From Pseudopedobacter saltans (GTDB lineage Bacteria > Bacteroidota > Bacteroidia > Chitinophagales > Chitinophagaceae): a DNA stretch of 14,723 bases. Within the stretch, counting starts at the first letter, position 1. The number at the start of each line of letters is the position of its first letter. Below, one piece after another: positions 7,695 to 14,723 of this stretch. The position numbers and the translations under genes were made by a program. The stretch covers positions 1-14,723 of the forward strand of contig QFOI01000046.1 of the NCBI GenBank assembly GCA_003241175.1. The letters run 5' to 3'. The notes beneath the pieces were generated by a model, which saw nothing but the letters and a program-made list of their open reading frames with translations, was not told where the DNA came from and made no database searches.

Positions 7695-7737
7695 AAAAGT
7701 CAATAGGTGCAGTCTGGCTGTACCTATTGACTTTTTT
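7695..7737. terminator. Long bidirectional intrinsic terminator
   Basis: Arms 7695-7712 and 7718-7735 pair over 18 bp with a single G-U pair, around the loop TCTGG. The right arm runs into six T residues (7732-7737) for + strand transcripts. On the minus strand the arm ends in TTTT, so the hairpin can also stop the oxidase transcript, whose stop codon is at 7740-7742. It separates the convergent DJ-1-like and FAD-oxidase genes. Confidence 0.88.
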
Positions 7738-7739
7738 CA

Positions 7740-9317
7740 TTAAGGTATGTAAGAATCGAGTTGTATTCGTTTAAGAAATTTGTTGGTCATAATATTGCAC
7801 ATGGTTCTTGTTAATAATTTGGATCGCTGCTTCATCCAAATATCATCGGCATCTTGATACATATAGTTTGCAAGGCCTGGAAAATCCCAAGCCGAATTTT
7901 TGCCCCAATGCAAGGTGAAAGGAATGTTATTTTGAATAAGTGATTTGTATAGTTCGGTTTCAAAATCGTGCATGCTGATCATTCGACTATTGGGCTCCCA
8001 TTGTATGCCATCCATTTCGATGATACAATTATAGTCAAATCTTGTAAAAGCAAGAGTAGCATTGGATTTCTTGACGAAACGAATACCAATCGCTCCAGGA
8101 ACAGGCCCTTTTTTGTTGCAAACATCAACAAATAGTTCTAATGCTTTTTTCAAATGAATAGGCTGTACAGCAAAAGAAATCGCAAAAGCTTTTTCAAATT
8201 GATAAGTGTCATGGAATATTTCGTCATGGCGTCCAATAACATCCATGTTTTCTTTTGGGAAAACGCTTGATTCCATTGCCTTTAAAATCAATGGGACTAG
8301 TTTGTTGTATTTGCTCGAGAGATTAGCGAAGAATTCGGGAAGCGATTTATAAATGGACGTTTGAATGGTTGGTATTGGATCAGGATAATTGTTTGTATAA
8401 GGATATTTGTAAAGTAGCGTTGTCATGTATTCTTTCTTCTTGTCATATGGATTGACATATAGTTGAAAGTGCTGTAGGCGTCTTTCTTTTTCAATAATAT
8501 CAATATCGGTTCCAGTCGTGAAACGTGTGGATTGACCATCCATAAGTTTCAATGCTAGATCAATAGCGAATTCGCTTGGTAATTTTCTTGCATATTTCTT
8601 TATAAGATATAAATCCTCTGCCTCTATTAGTACACCATGCACAAATCCAAAAGAACCTAAACCAACTAAAGCTGCACTAAACAGGGCGTCATCTCTTATG
8701 ATCCTAGCGTTGAGTTGGTTAATGTATTGATCATTTAAAGCGGGTAAACTTTTTCTTTCCAGATAAACGACATCATCAACATTTGGCCCTACTATTAATT
8801 GAAGTCCGACTACAAAATCCTGCATGGATCCAATATCAATAGCAGAACCATGAACGCCGGTAGATATAGCGCCAGCAATGGTTTGCCCATTACTTGCGCC
8901 ACTAGTTTTTAGGGACTTGTTGTTTTTTACCAGAAAATTGGAAACCTCTTTTATAGAGTTTCCACATTCGAAAAAGAACAAGTTTTCAGGTAAATATTTA
9001 GTCTTGGTATGTATGTCAGTATTCCCGATCGACCATTTCAAATTCATTTTTGCATTAAAGTGCATTTGGTCTTCACAGTAGGGAATATCACAAAGAGACC
9101 ATCCCGAACCGAATGCTCTAAATCTTTCAAAGGAATTGGACGCATTCAAGAGCAGGTTTCTGATTTCGCTAGATGCTTCATTGTATCTTTCGATTACAGG
9201 TTTTCCTGTTGAAAGACTTGTTGACAGTAGTTTTTTGACCAAAGGATAAGGTCCGTTGAGGTGTATGGTATTCCAAGAGACATTATTGGTGATCTGGGTT
9301 TTTGTTTGGTTAGGCAT
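7740..9317 (-). CDS. FAD-dependent aldonolactone/alditol oxidase-like protein
   Basis: VAO/PCMH-type flavoprotein, 525 aa. Relatives oxidise sugar lactones or alditols with release of peroxide or transfer of electrons to another acceptor. Seen: the PP-loop FRAFGSGWSLCDIPY (residues 66-80), the FAD-binding segment TSGASNGQTIAGAISTGVHGSAIDIGSMQDFV (138-169), LVGLGSFGFVHGV, and in the C-terminal cap the family signature HWGK (470-473) found in aldonolactone and alditol oxidases. The histidine that links FAD in alditol oxidase (in GSGHS) is Trp73 here, so FAD should be bound non-covalently or the enzyme has diverged. The protein is about 100 residues longer than Streptomyces alditol oxidase. No signal peptide is seen. 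It follows the lipoprotein gene by 30 nt on the same strand. The substrate is not predictable. Confidence 0.85.
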   Translation of the reverse strand: MPNQTKTQITNNVSWNTIHLNGPYPLVKKLLSTSLSTGKPVIERYNEASSEIRNLLLNASNSFERFRAFGSGWSLCDIPYCEDQMHFNAKMNLKWSIGNTDIHTKTKYLPENLFFFECGNSIKEVSNFLVKNNKSLKTSGASNGQTIAGAISTGVHGSAIDIGSMQDFVVGLQLIVGPNVDDVVYLERKSLPALNDQYINQLNARIIRDDALFSAALVGLGSFGFVHGVLIEAEDLYLIKKYARKLPSEFAIDLALKLMDGQSTRFTTGTDIDIIEKERRLQHFQLYVNPYDKKKEYMTTLLYKYPYTNNYPDPIPTIQTSIYKSLPEFFANLSSKYNKLVPLILKAMESSVFPKENMDVIGRHDEIFHDTYQFEKAFAISFAVQPIHLKKALELFVDVCNKKGPVPGAIGIRFVKKSNATLAFTRFDYNCIIEMDGIQWEPNSRMISMHDFETELYKSLIQNNIPFTLHWGKNSAWDFPGLANYMYQDADDIWMKQRSKLLTRTMCNIMTNKFLKRIQLDSYIP

Positions 9318-9347
9318 GGTAATAGGTTTTGGGTGTTACGAGTAATT

Positions 9348-9686
9348 TTATTCACTTTTCGAACAGATGTATTTTACTCTAAGCTTGCGGTGCTTACCGA
9401 AAGTAATTCCGTTTAAGAGTATGTCGCCCAGCGTTACGCGATATTCCACAGCATATAATCCTGTCGCGTTACAGCTTTTGATGAGGTATTGTCCCATATC
9501 ATCTGCAAGGCCCAGTTTGATAGTTGTGTCGATTACTACGTACTCTTTCCCCGCATAAAATCCAGTAGTGCTGGAAGGTGGTGCTGGCTCCGGAACGCCA
9601 TCTTTGACAACGACTCGGACGGAATAACAAGAGGAAAATAAAAGAAGGTAAAATGCCAATAAGGCAAAACGTTTTTGGGGTTTCAT
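9348..9686 (-). CDS. Small lipoprotein, Bor-like
   Basis: 112 aa. A short basic start (MKPQKR), a hydrophobic core and the lipobox LFSSC give a lipid-anchored Cys20. After a Pro/Ser-rich linker, the pattern Cys72 ... VTLGDILLNGITFG ... VKYICSK (Cys108) resembles the C-terminal half of the phage lambda Bor lipoprotein family, where two cysteines flank a similar hydrophobic segment; a disulfide is plausible. The resemblance is by eye and moderate. Bor is associated with serum resistance in E. coli, but Bacteroidota homologues have no established role. It is likely co-transcribed with the FAD oxidase downstream and is preceded by a good promoter match. Confidence 0.75.
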   Translation of the reverse strand: MKPQKRFALLAFYLLLFSSCYSVRVVVKDGVPEPAPPSSTTGFYAGKEYVVIDTTIKLGLADDMGQYLIKSCNATGLYAVEYRVTLGDILLNGITFGKHRKLRVKYICSKSE

Positions 9687-9721
9687 ATAAGCAAATTTTG
9701 GTGAGGGGTTGTTCTTTCTAC

Positions 9722-9754
9722 CAAATTTACTATTTTAAAACCTTTTTAGGCAAA
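9722..9754 (-). promoter_or_regulatory. Promoter of the Bor-like lipoprotein/oxidase operon
   Basis: On the minus strand, TTTG (9754 to 9751) and TAAATTTG (9729 to 9722) match both parts of the Bacteroidota promoter (-33 TTTG, -7 TAnnTTTG) with a 21-nt spacer, inside the known range. The start point would be near 9716, about 30 nt before the lipoprotein ATG at 9686. This is the best promoter match in the window. Confidence 0.6.
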
Positions 9755-9770
9755 AAAATAAAAAAGGGTT
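9737..9770 (-). terminator. Weak candidate terminator of the rlmI-like/DUF721 unit
   Basis: On the minus strand, AACC, a bulged C, then TTTTT (9770 to 9761) can pair with AAAAAGGTT (9747 to 9739) around a 13-nt loop, followed by a short T run. It begins directly behind the DUF721 stop. The stem is mostly A-U, so efficiency would be low. It overlaps the -33 element of the next promoter. Confidence 0.3.
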
Positions 9771-10052
9771 CTATCTAATGACAATGTCCTTTACGATGGC
9801 TTCCTGAAACTCTTCGTTGATCCGTTGAATGATTTGTTTTTTCTGAAACTGTATTTCTTGTTTTAAGGGTGCGATAGAAGTATGGACAAACAGTGTTTGT
9901 TGTACGATCTCAATTTTGTCCGTGTATTTGGAGATGGTTTTACCCATGATTTTTTCTCAGATCTCATCGATCTGTGCCGAGCGAATGCCGTTTTTTAATC
10001 TGCTTTTTTCGAGAAACTTTTTCATGGCGTCTCCCATTGAATATTCTCCCAT
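9771..10052 (-). pseudogene. DUF721 (DciA-like) gene with an in-frame TGA
   Basis: Read from the ATG at 10052 this frame gives 93 codons and ends with TAG at 9773-9771, interrupted by one TGA at codon 32 (9959-9957). The product matches a short Bacteroidota DUF721 protein throughout: MGDAMKKFLEKSRLKNGI, then IDEI-stop-EKIMGKTISKYT, then LFVHTSIAPLKQEIQFQKKQ and a C-terminal IVKDIVIR. DUF721 proteins have a Trp right before the (E)xxxGxxxxxxT motif, so TGG to TGA is the simplest explanation. Members related to DciA load the replicative helicase DnaB. The gene begins 2 nt after the methyltransferase stop, so it is translationally coupled. Without readthrough only a 31-residue peptide is made; restart at the ATG at 9947 would give a 58-residue C-terminal part. 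Recent pseudogene, base-calling error or split gene are all possible. Confidence 0.8.
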
Positions 10053-10054
10053 GA

Positions 10055-11230
10055 TTAACGGTCTGTTATTTCTGCTATTAGGAATTTTAGATAATGCGTA
10101 TTTTCAATACTTGGCAATATTGGATGGTCTGCTGCCTGGGGTTGAAAAGTCACCTGACGGATTCTTTTTTTGGCATCGTAGGCTGCAGCTTCGATAGTTT
10201 GCAAAAACAATTCGGGCGAAACGAGGTTGGTGCAACTACTAGTCACCAGAAAACCGCCATTTCGGATAAGTTTCATGCCACGTAGATTGATTTCTTTGTA
10301 CCCGCTAACGGCCTTTTGTATATTGCTTCTACTCTTGGTAAAAGCAGGAGGGTCAAGCATCACCACATCATAAGACTTTCCTTCCTTGGACCAACTTTTT
10401 AAACTGTCAAAGGCATTTACACATTCAAAATGACAGATGTTTTCCAATCCGTTGAGTTGTGTATTGTGATTAGCTTGCCTGACTGCGTTTTCGGAAATAT
10501 CCAAGCCCAATACACTTTTTGCCCCATAATGTGCGGCATGTATTTCAAATGTCCCCGTATAGGTAAATGCGCCCAATACATCAGCACCTTTTACAATTGG
10601 AGCAATGGCTCTACGATTGTCGTGCTGGTCTAAGAAAAAACCGGTTTTTTGTCCATTCTCAATATCCACTTCGAATTTAAGACCATTTTCGTTAATAATG
10701 ATTTTTGTTTCAAATGGATTTGTCAGGAAACCTTTTCTCTGTTCAAGGCCTTCTAGTTCTCTTACTGGAACGTCATTGCGTTCATAGATCCCTTTTGGGT
10801 GAAATATGTCTTCGATGGCTGCGATTATGGCATCTTTCCATTTTTCTATTCCCAGCGACATTGTTTGGATAACAAAATAGTCATTGAATTTGTCGATAAT
10901 CAATGCAGGCAAATCATCTGATTCGCCAAATACTAAACGACAGTTCTCGGTATATCCTAGTTTTTGTCTATAGTTCCAGGATTGTAATATTTTTTTATGG
11001 AAAAAATTGGCATCAATAGGCTCTTGTCTTCTAGTCAGTAGACGTACGGTTATCTGGGATTTTGGGTTGATATATCCACGTCCACAAAAACTGCGGTCAT
11101 GGTAATAAACGTCTACAATATCGCCGGCTTCATATTCACCATCCACATGATCCATCTCATTGCCATAGATCCAAGGATGTCCGTTGTAGATTCTTGGTGC
11201 GATTTTCTTATTCAAAACAACTTGTGCCAT
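10055..11230 (-). CDS. Class I SAM-dependent rRNA methyltransferase, RlmI/RlmCD-like
   Basis: Likely 23S rRNA (cytosine-C5) methyltransferase, 391 aa. An N-terminal PUA-like RNA-binding domain (NGHPWIYGNEMDHVDGEYEAGDIV, residues 16-39) is followed by a central domain and a Rossmann methyltransferase domain: FFLDQHDNRRAIAPIV (198-213), motif I VLGAFTYTG (218-226), LGLDISENAV (241-250), motif IV MLDPPAF (291-297) and SSCTNL (331-336), as in RlmI. The start at 11230 (MAQVVLNKK) fits the family; the frame is open to an ATG at 11248, which would add MEYYCP. E. coli RlmI modifies C1962 of 23S rRNA; the same site here is inferred. It is followed at 2 nt by the broken DUF721 gene. Confidence 0.88.
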   Translation of the reverse strand: MAQVVLNKKIAPRIYNGHPWIYGNEMDHVDGEYEAGDIVDVYYHDRSFCGRGYINPKSQITVRLLTRRQEPIDANFFHKKILQSWNYRQKLGYTENCRLVFGESDDLPALIIDKFNDYFVIQTMSLGIEKWKDAIIAAIEDIFHPKGIYERNDVPVRELEGLEQRKGFLTNPFETKIIINENGLKFEVDIENGQKTGFFLDQHDNRRAIAPIVKGADVLGAFTYTGTFEIHAAHYGAKSVLGLDISENAVRQANHNTQLNGLENICHFECVNAFDSLKSWSKEGKSYDVVMLDPPAFTKSRSNIQKAVSGYKEINLRGMKLIRNGGFLVTSSCTNLVSPELFLQTIEAAAYDAKKRIRQVTFQPQAADHPILPSIENTHYLKFLIAEITDR

Positions 11231-11316
11231 TGGGCAATAATATTCCAAAAAAAAGACATGGCAAAAGATTATTCTCCATTTGTCATACCTTACCTTAGTA
11301 GCCTAGATTTTGTCAT

Positions 11317-11341
11317 TTGGAAACAGCTGTGTGTTTTCCAA
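11317..11341. repeat. Inverted repeat in the leader of the DUF4861 gene
   Basis: TTGGAAA (11317-11323) and TTTCCAA (11335-11341) flank an 11-nt spacer, 18 nt before the gene start. It could be an operator or an RNA hairpin in the leader. No function can be assigned and a seven-base match may be chance. Confidence 0.25.
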
Positions 11342-11358
11342 TTAAACTATTTGTCAAT

Positions 11359-12618
11359 ATGAAATGCTTCGTCGTTGTTTGCTTATTGTTCGGAATCGTG
11401 AATTGCGCTGCTCAGGTTAAGCTAAAAATCAAGAATGCTACCAATATCGAACGACAAAATGAACTCGTTAGAATTCCCGTAAAAAAACTCAAACATATTG
11501 GTCTAAAAAAGGTAGAAAATGCAAAGTTTTTGTCTGTAACGATCAATAAGGAAAATATCATTAATCAAACGGTGGATTTGGACGGAGATGGCAAGTGGGA
11601 TGAGCTTGTTTTTATCACTGATTTTTCGCCCAATGAAACCAAATCCTTAGACATTGAAATTGCCAATAAAGAGACACAAAACATTACAGCTTTTGCACAT
11701 GCTAGGTTAAAACCGCAATTAGCGGACGGTAGTTTTGGTGCGGCTGTTCCTTTTCTAGAAATGCCTTTTCAAAATCCCCCAACTGATTTTAGCGAAAAGT
11801 CTTTACCACCATATCTAACGGAAGGTCCGGCCTTGGAAAATGACAAAAATGCTTTTCGTCTGTATTTTGACACTCGCAATACCAAAGACATTTACGGCAA
11901 ACGCCAACCTAGATTAGTCATGGATTCTGTAGGTTCCAATACGAAACATAGTTATCATCATCTTTCCGATTGGGGAATGGATATTCTGCATGTAGAAAAA
12001 TCTCTAGGTGCCGGTTCATTGGCTATAAAGACGAAGAATCCCAAAGGAGATGATACTTTGGTGAGAGTAGCTGGCAAACTGATAACCAAAGAATCCTATA
12101 AACTTTTAAACGATGGACCTTTGTTTGCCTCTTTTAGAATGGATTATAATATCAGTCTTTTCGGAAAAGCATATTCTTTAATTGAAACGATGAGTATCTG
12201 GAAAGGACAGTATTTCTACGAAAGTCGCATAACGATTTCCCCAAAATTGGATAATAGCTATTTGGTGTTGGGTATTGCAGATTTTTTTCAAAACAAAATG
12301 GATTCCATCAAACAAAATAAGACAACTGTGGTTTATTCCTATGGGAAACAATCAGAAAACAAAGATGAGTTGGGAATGGCCATTGTTGCCCATGACAATT
12401 ATGGAGTTTTTTTGAAAGACGCGCCAAAGGCAAACAGTGATATTACATTTTCTCATCTATTAGGAGAAAAAATAGCACGAGGTGTAGCGAACGAATTTCG
12501 TTTTTATAGTTGTTGGATTTTGACGAATGGTGCTATTGCGAACACGGAAGAAAACTTTAGGAGTTTTTTGGGAAATGAGGCGGTAAAATACGCTCATCCT
12601 ATCGAGATTTTAGAATAG
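11359..12618 (+). CDS. Secreted DUF4861 domain protein
   Basis: 419 aa from the ATG at 11359, chosen because it starts directly with a signal peptide (MKCFVVVCLLFGIVNC, likely cleaved near CAA-Q19). The upstream in-frame ATG at 11317 would bury it. The mature protein matches DUF4861 as remembered from Bacteroidota carbohydrate loci: an N-terminal beta domain with ELVRIPVKKL, an acidic loop DLDGDGKWDE (73-82) resembling calcium-binding DxDGDG loops, TDFSPNETKSLDIE, then EGPALENDKNAFRLYF (153-168) and DWGMDILHVEKSLGAG (202-217). Proteins of this family occur near polysaccharide-degrading enzymes, but no activity is established to my knowledge. It sits upstream of glgA with a 141-nt gap, so co-transcription is not certain. 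Confidence 0.8.
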   Translation: MKCFVVVCLLFGIVNCAAQVKLKIKNATNIERQNELVRIPVKKLKHIGLKKVENAKFLSVTINKENIINQTVDLDGDGKWDELVFITDFSPNETKSLDIEIANKETQNITAFAHARLKPQLADGSFGAAVPFLEMPFQNPPTDFSEKSLPPYLTEGPALENDKNAFRLYFDTRNTKDIYGKRQPRLVMDSVGSNTKHSYHHLSDWGMDILHVEKSLGAGSLAIKTKNPKGDDTLVRVAGKLITKESYKLLNDGPLFASFRMDYNISLFGKAYSLIETMSIWKGQYFYESRITISPKLDNSYLVLGIADFFQNKMDSIKQNKTTVVYSYGKQSENKDELGMAIVAHDNYGVFLKDAPKANSDITFSHLLGEKIARGVANEFRFYSCWILTNGAIANTEENFRSFLGNEAVKYAHPIEILE

Positions 12619-12717
12619 TGTTAAGCAATTGTTTTATTTACAATATACAACTTAAATCTTTCTATAAAATTGATAATGAATTGATTGTTTTTGTTTAAAT
12701 TTAGAAATTGAAAAAAA

Positions 12718-12736
12718 TGACAAACTAGCCTTGTCA
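12718..12736. repeat. Inverted repeat upstream of glgA
   Basis: TGACAA (12718-12723) and TTGTCA (12731-12736) form a perfect 6-bp inverted repeat with a 7-nt spacer, 24 nt before the glgA start. The geometry suits a dimeric repressor site or a small RNA hairpin. No complete promoter could be recognised in the 141-nt gap 12619-12759. Confidence 0.3.
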
Positions 12737-12759
12737 AAATATTAAATGTCACTTTTTAT

Positions 12760-14172
12760 ATGAAAATCGTACATGTTTCTGCTGAATGTTATCCTGTCGC
12801 CAAAGTTGGAGGCTTAGGAGATGTCGCAGGTGCCCTACCAAAATATCAATGTGAAGCAGGTTTGGATGCCAAGCTCGTTATGCCTATGCATAGAACAAAA
12901 TTTCTGTATAGTCATGAGTGGGAAAATGTATTTCAAGGTCGTACACACGTTGGGGATTTTTGGTTTGACTTTACGGTTATAAAAGAGAAGACGAATGAAC
13001 TGGGTTTTGATTTATACTTGCTAGACATCAATGGACTTACGGATAGAGAGAAAGTTTATGGATATGGAGATGATAGCTATCGTTATTTGGCTTTTCAGAT
13101 AGCCGTCTTGAACTGGCTAAGCAACTGGACCGAAAAACCGGATATTCTGCATTGCCATGATCATACAACTGGATTGATCCCTTTCATGATGAAATACTGC
13201 TATGAATTTCATTCTTTGAGAGACGTCCCTAGTATTTTTACCATTCACAATGCACAGTACCAAGGTCAGTTTGGTTGGGATAATATGAACTGGATTCCTG
13301 CATTTGATCCTTGGAAAGGAGGACTTTTGGAATGGAACCATGATATTAACCCGATGGCAAGTGCCGTAAAAAATGCATGGAAAGTCAATACCGTGAGTAA
13401 TGGTTATTTACACGAACTTTTATACAACAGTAATGGTTTAGAGGCTTTGTTCGAATACGAAAAGGGAAAATGTTACGGCATATTAAACGGCATCGATACA
13501 GAACTTTGGAATCCAGCGACGGATTCGTTTTTAATAAATCATTTTGATGTTGACACATTTGTCCAAGGTAAGGCAGCCAACAAAAAGGAAATATGTGACC
13601 GTTTTGGGTTGGATTTCAACAAACCTTTGTTCTCCTTCATAGGGAGACTGGTGGAAGAAAAAGCAGCCGATATTTTGCCTGATGCAATATTGTCCTGTAT
13701 GTACTTGCTGAAAGAACAATGTGTTTTTATTCTACTTGGTAGCGGTCAACGTGAGACTGAAATACAGTTAGCAAGTATTAATGGGGTGTATCCTAAACTT
13801 TATCATGCTGATATTGGTTATAATGAAGGATTAAGTCATCTATTGTATGCCGGGGCGGACTATTTATTGATGCCTAGTCGGGTTGAGCCTTGCGGATTGA
13901 ATCAAATGTATGCAATGCGGTATGGTACGATACCCATTGTGAGAAATACAGGAGGCTTGAAAGATACAGTGAAGGATATTGGTGAAGATGGATGGGGTTT
14001 TTGTTTCGATCGAGCGATTCCGGAAGACGTCATTTATTCCATAGGACGGGCGATAGAGTTGTTTAACCATCCGAAAGTAATGCAGGAAGTAGTTCGTAAA
14101 GGAATGTCCATAAATCATAGTTGGGAAAATACTGTACAGCAGTATCTTGACTTGTATAATTCGTGTAAATAG
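12760..14172 (+). CDS. glgA: Glycogen synthase (ADP-glucose type, GT5)
   Basis: Transfers glucose from ADP-glucose to the growing alpha-1,4-glucan. The protein is 470 aa, close to the usual 475-480. N-terminal GT-B domain: HVSAECYPVAKVGGLGDVAG (residues 5-24) with Lys15 in the KxGGL motif that binds ADP-glucose; DILHCHDHTTGLIPF; FTIHNAQYQGQFGW; VNTVSNGYLHE; and GILNGIDTELWNP. C-terminal domain: FSFIGRLVEEKAADIL and SRVEPCGLNQMYAMRYGT with the acidic residue Glu376, then NTGGLKDTV. The glgC gene starts 34 nt downstream, giving a compact glgA-glgC operon in which GlgC supplies the substrate. Confidence 0.97.
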   Translation: MKIVHVSAECYPVAKVGGLGDVAGALPKYQCEAGLDAKLVMPMHRTKFLYSHEWENVFQGRTHVGDFWFDFTVIKEKTNELGFDLYLLDINGLTDREKVYGYGDDSYRYLAFQIAVLNWLSNWTEKPDILHCHDHTTGLIPFMMKYCYEFHSLRDVPSIFTIHNAQYQGQFGWDNMNWIPAFDPWKGGLLEWNHDINPMASAVKNAWKVNTVSNGYLHELLYNSNGLEALFEYEKGKCYGILNGIDTELWNPATDSFLINHFDVDTFVQGKAANKKEICDRFGLDFNKPLFSFIGRLVEEKAADILPDAILSCMYLLKEQCVFILLGSGQRETEIQLASINGVYPKLYHADIGYNEGLSHLLYAGADYLLMPSRVEPCGLNQMYAMRYGTIPIVRNTGGLKDTVKDIGEDGWGFCFDRAIPEDVIYSIGRAIELFNHPKVMQEVVRKGMSINHSWENTVQQYLDLYNSCK

Positions 14173-14206
14173 GAAACTATATGTTTTTAATCTATAAATA
14201 AACATC

Positions 14207-14723
14207 ATGATCAAATTGTTATCTAACGAAGTTGTAGCCGTAATTTTAGGAGGAGGAGCAGGGACTAGATTGTATCCATTAACAGCAAGCCGTTCCAAAC
14301 CGGCAGTACCGATCGCCGGGAAATATAGATTAGTGGACATCCCGATCAGTAACTGTCTTAATTCGGGAATCAATAGGATTTTTGTATTGACGCAATTCAA
14401 TTCTGCCTCTTTAAACAGGCATATTAAGAATACATATTCTTTTGGTGCATTCAGCAATGGATTTGCTGATATATTGGCGGCAGAACAGACACCTGAAGGG
14501 TCCACATGGTTTCAAGGAACTGCTGATGCCGTAAGGCAATCCATGAAACACATCAACAATCATGATTATGAATATGTGTTGATATTGAGTGGAGACCAGT
14601 TGTATCAGATAGACTTTGCCGAGATGATAGAAAAGCATGTTGCCGCAGAAGCGGATGTTAGCATTGCAACTATTCCGGTGACAAGTAACGACGCAACGGC
14701 ATTTGGAATTATGAAAGTCGGTG
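14207..14723 (+). CDS. glgC: Glucose-1-phosphate adenylyltransferase, 3'-truncated by window end
   Basis: ADP-glucose pyrophosphorylase: ATP plus glucose-1-phosphate to ADP-glucose plus pyrophosphate, the committed step of glycogen synthesis. The first 172 codons are in the window with no stop before the end. Seen: the nucleotidyltransferase loop VVAVILGGGAGTRLYPLT (residues 9-26), SKPAVPIAGKYRLVDIPISNC (30-50), QFNSASLNRHI, the catalytic-region WFQGTADAVRQ (about 101-111), and LILSGDQLY (about 124-132) with the metal-binding Asp. Full-length relatives have about 420-430 aa, so roughly 250 residues are missing. Directly follows glgA on the same strand. Confidence 0.96.
   Translation, partial: MIKLLSNEVVAVILGGGAGTRLYPLTASRSKPAVPIAGKYRLVDIPISNCLNSGINRIFVLTQFNSASLNRHIKNTYSFGAFSNGFADILAAEQTPEGSTWFQGTADAVRQSMKHINNHDYEYVLILSGDQLYQIDFAEMIEKHVAAEADVSIATIPVTSNDATAFGIMKVG

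Noticed and set aside
9957..9959. TGA read as selenocysteine or reassigned to tryptophan
   Set aside because: DUF721 proteins are not selenoproteins, I see no hairpin following the TGA that looks like a SECIS element, TGA ends another gene in the window (5149-5151), and Trp is encoded by TGG throughout.
9916..10197. Plus-strand open frame across the DUF721 and methyltransferase junction
   Set aside because: The opposite strand carries clear family similarity on both sides, while this translation has none.
10555..10577. Substitution of Asp in motif I of the methyltransferase (VLGAFTYTG) as a sign of inactivity
   Set aside because: This position is not strictly acidic in the family (E. coli RlmI has Asn there), and the other SAM-binding and catalytic-region motifs are intact.
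11317..11358. Longer start for the DUF4861 gene at 11317
   Set aside because: It would place 14 residues before an otherwise normal signal peptide and overlaps the inverted repeat of the leader.
13864..14505. Antisense open frame of 213 codons on the minus strand
   Set aside because: It lies opposite the conserved ends of glgA and glgC, spans both genes and their spacer, and its translation resembles no family; it is a shadow of the coding strand.
1..14723. CRISPR array, prophage, insertion sequence, toxin-antitoxin pair or tRNA
   Set aside because: No regularly spaced repeats, transposase or integrase domains, phage proteins, paired small toxin/antitoxin frames or cloverleaf sequences were seen on either strand.

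Overview
The window looks like chromosomal DNA of a Bacteroidota bacterium, plausibly a Chitinophagaceae/Sphingobacteriales relative. The genus is a guess. Reasons: AT-rich sequence, weak or absent Shine-Dalgarno sequences before most starts, several matches to the Bacteroidota -7 promoter element TAnnTTTG, and families typical of the phylum (DUF4861, an RND permease followed by a lipoprotein adaptor, short DUF721 proteins). Nothing points to a phage, plasmid, insertion sequence, CRISPR array or genomic island. There are no RNA genes that I can recognise.

Layout. (1) 1-3957: the 3' part of an RND efflux permease, then its lipoprotein membrane-fusion adaptor, followed by a GC-rich palindrome that resembles a dispersed repeat and by a strong intrinsic terminator. 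(2) 4180-7683: a redox/electrophile-defence block with a zeta-crystallin-type quinone oxidoreductase, a LysR regulator on the minus strand, and a divergently transcribed pair: MdaB-like quinone reductase plus an exported DJ-1/PfpI (Hsp31-like) protein. A long bidirectional terminator closes this block. (3) 7740-9686, minus strand: a small Bor-like lipoprotein followed by an aldonolactone/alditol-oxidase-type FAD enzyme, with a good promoter in front of the lipoprotein. (4) 9771-11230, minus strand: an RlmI-type rRNA methyltransferase, and 2 bp behind it a DUF721 (DciA-like) gene interrupted by an in-frame TGA exactly where the family has its conserved Trp. (5) 11359-14723, plus strand: a secreted DUF4861 protein, then glycogen synthase (glgA) and the start of ADP-glucose pyrophosphorylase (glgC), which runs off the window.

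How the genes work together. Permease and adaptor form two of the three parts of an efflux pump; the outer-membrane factor is not downstream and may lie upstream of the window. The two quinone reductases on either side of the LysR gene would both make two-electron reductions of quinones, and the DJ-1 protein may deal with carbonyl or protein damage in the periplasm. GlgC makes ADP-glucose and GlgA polymerises it into glycogen. The most notable single item is the nonsense codon in the DUF721 gene, since members of that family act as replicative-helicase loaders in many bacteria. Other items worth checking are the RND permease lacking the usual TM10 lysine and the FAD oxidase lacking the flavin-linking histidine. 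I found no clear multi-gene system of a new type.
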